Shown here in pieces: positions 45,083 to 55,189 of a DNA stretch of 64,000 nucleotides. The translations under genes were made by a program, and so were the position numbers. Source of the DNA: Bathynomus jamesi. Lineage: Eukaryota > Arthropoda > Malacostraca > Isopoda > Cirolanidae. The stretch lies in the NCBI GenBank assembly GCA_023014485.1, contig JAJOZX010009038.1:62001-126000 (forward strand), written 5' to 3'. The first letter of the stretch is position 1, and every line of letters starts with the position of its first letter. The notes below the pieces were generated by a model. That model made no database searches, was not told where the DNA came from, and saw only the letters and a list, made by a program, of their open reading frames with translations.

Positions 45083-45406
45083 TGTAGGTCAATTCCCACT
45101 GGTTAGGATGGTAGCACTGACGGACAAGTAATCTTCAGCACACTGATGAATATGTTTCAACCTGTGAAATAAGCAAAAACAGCAGTGCATTATATATACA
45201 GCATATATAATTATTAATATAATAATTATTATATAATTCCACAAAAAAGTCAAAAAAGTCACTATTTTTATGTAGCTTCTTACCAAGCAAAACTAAATTA
45301 TATTAAATTAACAAAAATATCTTTAGAATTCCTAAGTCATGCTGCAACGTTTTAGCACCCCTCATATTTGGAATTTGAAAGTTGAAAAATTCGACACACC
45401 CTATAA

Positions 45407-47620
45407 TATCCCACATCTACTCGAAAGCCAGACTATCTGCGATGAGTGCATGGAGTTTGAGTGTGATGAGTGTCACAAATGCTTTAAACGGACAAACGTT
45501 TTTAAAACGATCGCACCACACGACAGCCCTGTGAAACTCTTTGTGTCCTTTATTGTCAAGTTAGCGGACAAGTTAAAAAAAATGACTATATTCTTGCCCA
45601 TAACGGGGCAAAATTTGGCACACAGTTCCTTTATAAGGAGCTGCTTGAACACGAGTCATCGGAGATATTTACAGGCGATCCCCTTAAAAGAGGAAACAAG
45701 CTTATACAAATGCAGATAAAAGGTAATGTTCAGTTTTATTTCCTTTACACTTTCCTCACTACCAACACATTAAGTTACGTAGGACTACCTCCCCCCAAAC
45801 ATTACTTTAACTACACCAACATGAGTGATAGTGAGCGTGAAGATTTTGACCGCTACTACAACAGTTTTAATGAAGCTAATCCTTACAATATGGCTGATGA
45901 ATGTGTGCGTTATTTTCGTGAATGATGTACGCGTGATTAGAGTATGTTTCCAGGCCTTTAGAAGGATGTACATAGACCGTTTCAACTGCGATCCGCTGCA
46001 AGTCGCAACCACAATCGCTTCATTGTGCTTTAGTGTGTTCAAGAACAATTTCATGCCTAAAGACACCTTTGCCGTCATTCACACAGAAACAACCCTCGCA
46101 GTTATGGGTCTCACTGGTTCATACACATACAGCAACAGACCGGAGTATACATAAAACACGCCTGCAACACGAGAGAAGTACCCATTAAGGTCAATGGTCG
46201 TGTTTTTTGGGTTGATGGTCTAAGCGAAGACCGTGCCACTGGTGAGAAGACTGTGTACTCCTTTAACGGTTGCTGGTGGCATGGTTGCCCACGTCATGAG
46301 TGTGGAATCGTAGGAGATATCCACGCTAGATCTCCTGCCGATAATCTTGCAGGGACCCGCACTCGCGATCAGCTTATAGGTACCCAGTTCACTCACAAGA
46401 TCTTGTAGGAGCATATGTATGATGCACGGATGGAAACAGATGGACAGTACTGCGAAGAAATAAACACCATCAAGCCTTCAATGCTGTTGGATCCTCTGAA
46501 ATGCAATGATAACTTGTTCGGCGAACGTATAAACCCATTCAAGCTATACTTTCCGCCTATGGAGGACGTGAAACTCTATTACTGCGTCTTCTATTCTTTA
46601 TATCCCTTCGTGATGAAGAACAATCCGTACCCCGTATGTGCACCTGAAAAACTGGTGGGACCTAACCTGCCCCACATCGAGGTGTTCTCAACAAATTTGA
46701 ACGTGTACTATTTTGGTCTTTCTTTCGGAGACGTGCTCCCACCTCGCGATTTATGGATGCCGATCTTACCCATCGATATAGATCAGCTCATGTTTCCCCT
46801 TTGCGTGAAGTGCGCAGAGGAGAATAATGGGTCCTGTAATCACCCAACCAACCAGCGGAAGATCAGAGGTGTATATACAAGTCCTGAGCTGTCCCTAGCC
46901 GTCCGCCATGGCTACACAATATTGAAGATATATGAGGTGTGGAGGTTTCAGAAGCTACCCAACCTTTTCACCCCGTATATAAATACTTTTTGAAGGATAA
47001 GGTGGAAACATCAGGCTACCCGCGAGGGGTTGAGAGCGAGGTTGAAAAATCGGCTTATATTCAGCGTTACCGTGACTATGAAGGGATACAACTTGACCGG
47101 ACCAAAATTGTTAAGAACCCTGACAAGCGCTTTAGTGCAAAATTATGCCTAAATAGTCTTTGGGGCAAGTTTGCACAGAATACAGGTAAGGGGAATGTTC
47201 ATTTGACCCAAAATTATAACGAGGTGTGGGATTATGCTAATGCCCCCGATAAAGAGGTTATGGAGATCGTGAATGTTGGTAACACGTACATAATAAAATA
47301 CATCACCGAACTCGCCACAGATACCTCACGTGTTACAAACATACCTGTAGCCAGCTTCACAACGGCATACGCACACATCAAGCTTTGGGGACTACTGCAT
47401 TCTCTTGGGCGAAGGGTACTTACTGTACGCTGGCAGAAATAGTGTAATATTCACAGAGAGCGAGGGTGAATTCATGCCGCCTATTGGAGAATTCCCCGGA
47501 GAGCTGACTGACGAGATCAAGGATGAGTATGGTGATGGTGCATACGCTGACTTTTGTATCAACAGGGCCAAAAACTTATGGAGTGCGGGTGAAGGTGGGG
47601 GAAGAGCTGAAATATAAGGT
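45407..47620 (+). pseudogene. polB: Polinton DNA polymerase B, C-terminal half
   Basis: Continues polB from the C-element junction. Pieces in order: CDECMEFECDECHKC (Cys-rich), an exonuclease-II-type region with ADKLKKMTIF and NGAKFDT in an adjacent frame (about 45560-45620), PPPKHYFNYTNMSDSEREDF, HGCPRHECG (45.3-46.3 kb), the palm motif region YYCVFYSLYPFVMKNNPYP (46.6 kb), KLCLNSLWGKFAQNTGKG (47.15 kb) and LLYAGRNSVIF (47.42 kb). In family B polymerases the last motif is normally Y-x-DTDS; here both Asp positions are replaced, and the first palm Asp is also missing. Multiple frameshifts. The enzyme is dead. Confidence 0.88.
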
Positions 47621-47754
47621 TCTGACATATATTATGCTCGAATTTTTAGTTTATTCACAACAAAAATTAAATGACTTAGAGTATAATGACAAATTAATCA
47701 TCAATATAATTCTCTTCTTTTTCTATAACCTCCTCCCACCTGTAGAAAAGTTTT

Positions 47755-48621
47755 TTATGCCACGTTCGAAGAAATCCCTTGGTTTCGAGTTAAAAAAGCG
47801 ACCACTTCGTTTTCGATAGCTTCTCTAGATTGCAACTTTTGTCCATCTAGGTGATGTTGCAGACTTCTGAATCGCACCTTCAGACGAAGGTGCGATGTCC
47901 GGAGAATAAGGTGGATGAGGTATTTTTTCCTAACAAAATGCCTCCAATTGGACAGTGATGATTCGAGCAGTGTGAGGGCGCGCGTTATCCTGGTGGAATA
48001 GAACACCTCTGCGATTAATTAATGCAGGACGGTTTTCTTGTAATGCCATCTTCAATCGTTGGAGTTGTTGGCAGTAGACTTCAGCTGTGATTGTTTGGTT
48101 ATCTGGCAGAAGCTCAAAATTAATAATTCCTTGCATATCCCACCAAACGCATAGCAAAAATTTTCTTGGATGGGGTCATTCATTGGCTGAGGTTCAGGCT
48201 TTGTTTCACGGCTAAGCCACTGATGTCGACGCTTAATATTGTAATAGAGGTCCCATTTTTCATCCCCAGTAACGATCCGATTCAAAAACGGTGCCTGCAG
48301 TTGCCGAGAATGCAGTGATGTGCAAATATCGATTCGATGTTGAAGATTCGCTTGTGACAAATCATGCAGAACCCATTTTCCAACCTTCACTACTTTTCCT
48401 AACAGCTTCAAATGACGATGAATGGTCATATGGCTAACGCCGAGTTGCAGGCCAAGTTCTCTTACAGTTACCGTTGGGTTTTCCTCCACTGTTGCTTTCA
48501 GCAACTCTTCATCGAACTCATTTGGTCGTCCTGTTCGTTGATAATCTTTCAGACTGAAGTCTCCATTTCTGAACTTCTCAAACCATCTCCTACACAGCAT
48601 ATGCTATTTCGTGGGCTCCAT
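47755..48621 (-). pseudogene. Mariner transposase (D34D-type), lightly broken
   Basis: SETMAR-like mariner protein. The ATG at 48621 is followed by an early TAG, then RRWFEKFRNGDFSLKDYQRT (HTH region), TVRELGLQLGVSHMTIHRHL, VTGDEKWDLYYN (first Asp; the usual WVLY is altered), a frameshift near 48160, LLCVWWDMQGIINFELL in the second frame, FHQDNARPHTAR (second Asp) and, after another shift near 47930, RSLQHHLDGQKLQSREAI. The D-D-x-D core is present but the C-terminal part is frameshifted. Length is normal (~345 aa). Element ends were not resolved. Confidence 0.82.
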
Positions 48622-48727
48622 GTTTTTTCAATTACTGTAATATCGTAGGGTTGGCGTTGTAACTGTATGAAAAACACCAGAGAAAATATTCATTAGCCTA
48701 ATCCTACACAGGCATAAGCCTACACAG

Positions 48728-51700
48728 TAGGGCGGATCGAAAATGAGGTTTTTAAACTTTGTTTCGAAATTCAAATATGGCTAGTGCGGAAATTATGTGG
48801 GTGCTATAGATAATGACTGTGCATAAATATTAGTCCTGCGAAATTATATCTTCAGGTGCCACAAAGCCGTCGAAAAAAGTGAAATATAATGATTTTCTTA
48901 TATTCTGCATTAGTACAATAACTGAAACTTACTTGTATTATTATATATTAAGTGTTCCAATTACCAAAATAGTTACTGAATTACGCAGCTCTTAGTATAT
49001 TTAGATCAATGTTCTTTTGATTAATGATCTAAATAATCCAGAACTCACCACGAGGAGGTGGCTGCGTGTCGAGTTCCACCCATGCCCTCCCAACCACCCA
49101 TCCTTGCGCACGTTTTTTTCTATTAACGTTTTATTTAAACTTTATATTCAGCTTTACTTTCGAATGATGGCATTTTTTTACGTGACTGAAGTGTTGATCT
49201 TATGAAGCCATCTCGCGCGTTCAATCCAAATATTTTTGATGATGCTTCAGTCACTAATTTTACCATTCTTTCTACTACTTGTGTATGACAAGGGAATTTC
49301 TCGAATGGAGGGGTACTCTTGTTTTCTATGAATTCTTCAATCTCATTTTCTGTCAGGTGTCTTGTCACAGGTGGTTCAGTGACAATGCATTTTTGCCAAT
49401 TAATTAAATCAGTATAATCAGTAGCTTCAAATTGAATAACAGGTACTGTGAAACGCCTCACAACTTTTTCCTTGTTGTTTGCCTTGCTTTCTTTATTCGC
49501 CTCCACGCTAATTCTCTTATGGCGCTGCAGTCATCATGAATCATTGATGCTAGAATATTTTCTGGATTTGCAAAAAATGCATTTCTTTGTATGACAGGGT
49601 TTACAATATCCTTTACTTCGTCATTCAGTGTTCTTGTTAGTTCAACAGTTTTGAAAACATGTTTTGAGCTATTGACAAAAGACGTACTTTGCTTAATAGA
49701 AAACCACATTGGGATGTAGACCTTCATTATAAAAGAAGCAATGTTCATGAGGTTCTCAGATGGACTTACAGTTGAAACGTATAGACGAAGCAAACGATTT
49801 GCTGTAGTCAGCCATCGTGAATGTGCCATTTTGCCTGGACTACGATGAGCAAGATCTGGAGAGCAATATCCCTTTGTTATGGCGTGATGAATATCAATTA
49901 GATATTTTTGGTCGGTGCTAAGATCTTCACAGTCTACAGTTGGTTCCTCAGCATCAATCATTTCAAACTCGACAATAGGAAGACTCTCACAGTTCTCTAA
50001 TTCCCTGCCAATAGGACCGGTGAATCCGCGGGGGCCAGATGTTTTTCCATCCAGCTTTGCAACTAAATGGCGTAATGGCAATTCATTGGCATGGAGCTGG
50101 CACACTAAATGTTGAACTGGCTTCTTCAGCTTCAATTCTATAAGCCTTATAACGCCTCCCTTTTCTCCAGTGTTGACTGCTGCACCATCGCATCCAATGG
50201 CAACAAGGTTTTCCAGGTTCATGTCATTATTTCCAATATACTCAAACATTCCTTTACATATTTCTTCAGCTGATCCAGAATTCACAGAATAATGGCCCAA
50301 ATAATCTGAACCAGGTTCTCTCACTAAAGTGATATGTTCTTCTGTTACCTTCTTCTGATATACTTTGGACTCTTTTTTTTCTTGGAAGAGTGTAGAATCT
50401 TTTCGACCATCAAAATACAGTAGATTCCTCTGATTGGGACCTGATTTTGATCTTTCATAATTTCTGATCTCTTCTTTTGTCTTTCTCTTCTGATTTTACT
50501 CCTATCCACTACTTCAGATGTATTGTCAATAGAAACTTCTCCAATATCTTGCAATACTGCACTAACAATGAATGCTGCAGCTCGATCTGAAACTGCAGTC
50601 CTGTCACAAGCAGTAGCCACTGAAGGTAGATTTGTAGTTTTCCTTTTCTTGAATAATTGTTCTTCAGGTTGTTCGAGCTTTCTCTTCGAGCTAACTGGCT
50701 CTGGAAATGTATCGTCTGATATTTCGCCAGATTCACTTTCACTGTTTGATGTCGATGATGATAATTCAACATTTGTATCCTTCAATTTCTCCTGTGAAGA
50801 TTCTTTGGTGAGCCTCACAGCTTCTTTTTGCTTTCTTAGCAACGTAGATGCTTTTTTCTTTGAGAGTGTAATATCTACTCTATCAATAAACAGTTTTCTT
50901 TCACTCCTTTGATCTAAGAAGAACGTCACTTCTTCCTTTGAAACCGTTTTTTCTTTGGGACAAGAACATTGTGTTAGTACTTTGCACTTGCACGCTGCAA
51001 TGTCAAAAAGTTTCGTGTGTGTTTTTTTTTGAACATATCAATCTTTGCTTTGTAAGCTTCAGAATTTTTTCTGCTTTGGTATGGCTTCATAATGACACGA
51101 TACTTTTCGTGGTAGCTTCTGAACATTGTTTCAATTCGCCTGTCTGACAGAATTGGGACGGAAGCACTTTCCCAAATTATTTTCAATTTATCAACAACTT
51201 GTTCTAATATTTGAGATATTGAAGGATCTTTATTAGTATTCTGTTTAAAATCGTTTCTTACAAACAAGTAATATTTAAAAACTCCTTCGTATGTAGGATG
51301 ATTCCTGTGCCACAAATCTTCCCCCATACCAAACATGGGGCACTCAGTTGAGGCCCTGGTTGATTTTGCACAAACTCGAGACATTTTGAAAGTATACAAA
51401 TCTGAAAAAGAAAGAGCTAATATCAATTATACGTTAATTTCAGTTAATAGTACATGGCAAACTTAGGGCAACACAATACAGAAATGCAAAATATATAAGA
51501 AATATAGTTTAGACTATCTGAGTAACGCCAACAACAGAACACCCACCTGCTACGAGAGCGACAGCTACACTGAACCGAGGTACTCACGTGACAGCTGAGT
51601 GACCTGACTATAGAAAACTGTTTTTAGAGAATAGAAACTTTATTTAAAGGTTGACTGAGCTATTTTTATACAAGTGTGAATAAATTCTTGTCTATTGTGC

Positions 51701-51895
51701 ATCGTGGACTCTTCTGTAATTATTGGTTAAAATCTGCTTTTTTCAATTTTTTTTCAATATTGAAGGTCATTGTGGCACCTGAAGATATTAATGTTATGAT
51801 TTTAAATTTATACCAGCTTATTTTCTCACTACTCCACACACGTTCCACACTAGCCAATTTGAAAATTCGAAAAATGAGTTTTTCACTCCGCCCTA
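48728..51895 (-). mobile_element. Transposon A, copy 3
   Basis: A 3168-bp element flanked by perfect CTACACAG (48720-48727 and 51896-51903), with ends and subterminal motifs as in A1 and A2 but opposite orientation. Its surroundings are a mariner on one side and unrecognised AT-rich DNA on the other, so whether it also lies within former Polinton DNA cannot be told. Confidence 0.93.
49135..51384 (-). pseudogene. Family A transposase-like protein, copy A3
   Basis: Same ~747-aa protein as A1 and A2, starting at the ATG at 51384 (MSRVCAKSTRASTECPMFGM). The N-terminal 140 codons are open up to a frameshift in an A-rich run near 51025. A second part (50345-50929) ends after a small insertion near 50420 that shifts the frame at the presumed catalytic FDGRKD motif. 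The third part (49458-50324) is open through GCDGAAVNTGEKGG and HSRWLTTANRLLRLYVS, and a final shift near 49480 precedes the C-terminal Glu motif. Confidence 0.8.
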
Positions 51896-51903
51896 CTACA
51901 CAG

Positions 51904-52217
51904 GCTAGAAAAAATCTGAATGCAGTTTTGGAATCAGCGTGAAAAATGCTATCCAGCCACCACAAATTTTACTCTGATGAAAAATCTTTGTTCACCAGTG
52001 TTATTTTCCGTCGTTTTGTAATTCTTATATTTTTATTTTTTATTTTATTTTTTGATTATATTATATATATTCTTCGTCAGTGTTTCTTACACTATTATTA
52101 TTTCTTGATTGTATATATATATATATATATATATATTCTTCGTTCGTATTTCTTATACTATTATTATTATTTTTAATGTACTGTATATATTCCTCGATTG
52201 TATAGAATGAACGATTC
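51904..52217. other. AT-rich spacer
   Basis: No gene recognised. Contains ATTATT-rich duplicated phrases (TATATTCTTCGT-like, at 52068 and 52133) and a short TA tract (52112-52134). Confidence 0.4.
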
Positions 52218-52219
52218 TA

Positions 52220-53356
52220 CGGGGTGTCCCATAAGTCCGGCATCATAGGAGAAACTCATATTTTTCTATTTCTACAAACCATAATTCATATCGGAGTCAA
52301 AGAGAGGCCGCTGCTGAATTTAACAGACTGCATCCAGACCGCGAGCCAATAACACAGAGTTGTGTTAGCAGACTTGTTGCAAAGTTTAAGGAAACAGGAT
52401 CCACAGAAAATAAACCACGCAGTGGACCTTCAAGGAGGTCCACTGACGAAGATACAGCGACTGCTCTCCTGGCTCATTTTAACAGAAGTCCCAATAAGTC
52501 TCTTCGGCGATTGTCCGCCGAGACAGGAGTGTCGAAAAGTAGCATCCATCGCATTCTTCAGGCTCACAAATGGCATCCATATAAACTTCATATCCTACAG
52601 AAATTAAGCGAAGATGATCCCGACCGGCGGATGGAATTTTGTGAATGGGCTACGGGACAATATGCTCGGGATGCCAATTTCCCGTCCACAATTCTGTTCA
52701 GTGACGAGGCTGTTTTTTATGGAAATGATGAGGTAAATCGACAGAACACCCGCTACTGGTCTGAAAACAACCCTCACTGGTATACTTTTTCAAAGGAACA
52801 AGGTGCATCTCGGGTGATGGTATGGTGTGGCATTTGGAAAGATCGCATCATAGGCCCCCTCTTTTTCGATGAACATGTCACTGGAGGCACCTACCTATGT
52901 ATGCTCAAGGAAGAAGCATTTCCCAGTGTCTTGAACGAAGAAGGAAATTTCCCAACATGGTTCCAGCAAGACGGCGCTCCTGCACATTACAGCACCCAAG
53001 TAAGGGAATACCTGTACCAACAATTCCCTGGTCATTGGATAGGACGTCGAGGGCCTGTGGAATGGCCAGCTAGAAGCCGGATCTCACGCCACTAGATTTT
53101 TATCTCTGGGCCACCTGAAAGAGCTGGTATACGCAGAGAAAATTAGGAGTGTTGAACATTTGCGGCAGCGCATTACTGGGGCATGTAACACCATTACTCC
53201 TGACATCATTCACCGTGAGCTTGCTGACTGGGTATCACGTCTGAATTTGTGTATTGAAAACAATGGTGGACATATTGAGCACGTTCTGTAAATAAAAGCT
53301 TTTGTTTTGCCTTTTTTATTATTTTTCCAATGATGCCGGACTTATGGGACACCCTC
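52220..53356 (+). mobile_element. DD41D Tc1/mariner-type transposon, second family
   Basis: A 1137-bp element flanked by TA (52218-52219 and 53357-53358), with inverted ends containing GGGTGTCCCATAAGTCCGGC. Shorter ends and a different transposase from the element at 9226-10589. The N-terminal coding part is deleted. Confidence 0.88.
52293..53291 (+). pseudogene. DD41D transposase, N-terminally truncated
   Basis: Open frame from QREAAAEFNRLHPDREPITQ through the paired helix-turn-helix (RRLSAETGVSKSSIHRIL), TILFSDEAVFYGNDEVNRQN (first Asp), RVMVWCGIWKDRIIGPLFF, TWFQQDGAPAHYST (second Asp) and VEWPARS. Frameshifts at about 53075 and 53107 interrupt PDLTPLDFYLW (third Asp, 41 residues after the second) and the C-terminal ENNGGHIEHVL. 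The first ~40 residues normal for the family are missing, with no ATG. Confidence 0.85.
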
Positions 53357-53358
53357 TA

Positions 53359-53457
53359 TATTTATTTCCTATATATTTCATGAATTATTCCCCTTAACTC
53401 GGCTAAATAAACAAAATGATGTAATGGTGTTTTATTTAATTCTTTTGGTTGTATATA
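53359..53457. repeat. Short dispersed repeat
   Basis: Sequence containing TAAATAAACAAAATGATGTA and TGGTGTTTTATTTAATTC is repeated with few changes at about 61045-61130. Both copies lie immediately next to TA-flanked Tc1/mariner-type elements. Confidence 0.55.
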
Positions 53458-53706
53458 CAGTGCGTTCGAAAAGTCTCTCCGCAGTCAACGTGCTACAGCT
53501 AGTATATGCGCGCTAAGCCGGTTTGACAACAAGTGTAGACGAGTTGCTCTGTGCCTGCCATATGGTGGAAAACACTTTCCCACATGCTGTAAAATCAAAA
53601 GGTTATGTAATAAAATCACTAAATCATGGTTGAATGAAAACATTGTAGTTTTACAATTTCCTATGCGTTTAACATAGCACTGCGGAGAGACTTTTCGAAC
53701 GCACGG
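53458..53706. mobile_element. 249-bp Tc1/mariner-type MITE
   Basis: Flanked by TA (53456-53457 and 53707-53708), with inverted ends GTGCGTTCGAAAAGTCTCTC (about 28 bp, one mismatch near the tip). No ORF. Confidence 0.88.
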
Positions 53707-53747
53707 TATAAACGATATTAAGGAATAACTGGGGAAATGGGAATATA

Positions 53748-55113
53748 AGGGGTTCCAAAAAACTTTAGCCCCCCCATTTGCAGCTTACATGTTTACTTAT
53801 ATCGAAATAGTTTTTAGTGATTATAAAAATATATAAAATTCTTTATTTATTGCAGGTATTAAAATTACTGTAGCTGATAAAGTGATAATGTAATGGCTTC
53901 TCAATTAATTGGTGATTCGGAGAGGCAACGTGTGATAGATCGCATACGAGCAATAACATTTTGGGAAACTCGTGATGCTGGAGCCACCTTTATAACACGT
54001 TCATGGGTTGCTAAAAAGTTGCGAAGAAGTGAGGACTTCATCAAAAGAAATTGGAATAAAACTTTGGATGAATGTGAAATGGATACAACCAAATCTGGGC
54101 GCCCAAATTTGCCACTCTCTCAGGAAACAAAGGACATCATTGAAAGCGGTACGCGTAAGCGGAAAAACAGCTTTGCTAAACTTACTAGAGACATCGAAGT
54201 GTTGTGAGGAAAGATCGTTGGTGAGATCATTCGACTGTACCGTCATAGGCAAGTTTTAAAGCCTGGGCATGAACTTCCAAAGCCAAGAAAAACTCAACTT
54301 AACATCGATGACAGAATGTGGTTTACCCATTATCTTGAAGATTGGGATGTGGATGATTTCATGCATTTAGCTGTCTCCGATGAATTTTTTGTTTACGTAA
54401 CACGTCGGCCTACCTACCAAAATGATCGAGTGTGGGCCACAACACCAGATGAAATCGATGACAATGAACATTATCGTAATTATTAAAAAGTCCAGACTGT
54501 GTTGGTGTGTTTGTTTTGTTCACTGCAAAGAAGCTCATGTGGGTGCTGAAGCCAAATGGTCAGAGTTGGGATGGACAGTATTTTCGTGATATTATTCTAT
54601 CCCAGCATGTCATTCCTTTTCTAAGAAACCCAAACAATGTTATGGATGTCGATCAGGTCACACTTCTGCACGATAAGGCCCCCTGCTTTAAGGCATTAGC
54701 CATTCAACAGTTGTTGCGGAACCATGAGATCGATTTCTTTGGAAATGAAGAATGGCCAGGAAATTCTCCTGACCTGTACGTCTGTGAACTCATTGGATCA
54801 GTTATAAAGGACAAGGTTGAATGTCTCCTGTTTCAAGAACCTGCAGCAAATTGATTTTCGAAGGATACAATGACACAACACATTGAAACTGTTTTAGCAA
54901 ATTTACGTAACGATCAAGATCTATTCACGTCACTTTTGGCAAGCTACCCAAAGCGAATTCATGCTGTCTTGGAAGCCAATGGCGGGAACACCAAGTTTTA
55001 ATTGTTTCTCATTAAATGCAGGATTAAATTCTCTTTTGTAAGGTATGTTTAGTTTTACTGTACCTCTAATGGTTTAGGCCATGGGCGGGGGGCTAAGGTT
55101 TATTGGAGCCCCG
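53748..55113 (+). mobile_element. DD37E Tc1/mariner-type transposon
   Basis: A 1366-bp element flanked by TA (53746-53747 and 55114-55115), with imperfect inverted ends of the form GGGG(T/C)TCCAA(A/T)AAAC(T/C)TTAGCCCCCC. One transposase gene fills it. Confidence 0.82.
53893..55001 (+). pseudogene. DD37E transposase with stops
   Basis: About 369 codons. Starts MASQLIGDSERQRVIDRIRA; the HTH region contains ITRSWVAKKLRRSEDFIKRN. A TGA interrupts near 54207, then LAVSDEFFVYVTRRPTY (first Asp), a TAA near 54485, WDGQYFRDIILSQHVIPFLR, LLHDKAPCFKALAIQQLL (second Asp) and EWPGNSPDLYVCELIGSVIK with the catalytic Glu. I count 37 residues between the second Asp and the Glu, as in the ITmD37E group first described in mosquitoes. 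A last TGA near 54852 precedes the C-terminal GGNTKF. Confidence 0.82.
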
Positions 55114-55189
55114 TATATACCAAATGGCTGGTTACACCTTTTAAGCCGACTGACGGATTTCTAAGCCAACTGTCAAGAATATCTGAATA

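Larger units (their letters stand above)
38903..45406 (-). mobile_element. Transposon C, copy 2 (recombinant), carrying element B2
   Basis: Its own length is ~3.04 kb after subtracting B2 and its 8-bp duplication. Ends: TAGGGTGTGTCAATTTGGG at the low-coordinate end, and the inverted TTATAGGGTGTGTCG at 45406. Flanks TATGGCAG and TATCCCAC do not match each other but match C1's flanks crosswise. In the ancestral order this element interrupted polB. B2 sits near the 3' end of its gene. Confidence 0.9.

Noticed and set aside
17567..45406. C1 and C2 as two ordinary independent insertions with lost or mismatched target duplications
   Set aside because: The crosswise match of both 8-mers, the split polB frame and the split D element are all explained by one inversion and would otherwise require several coincidences.
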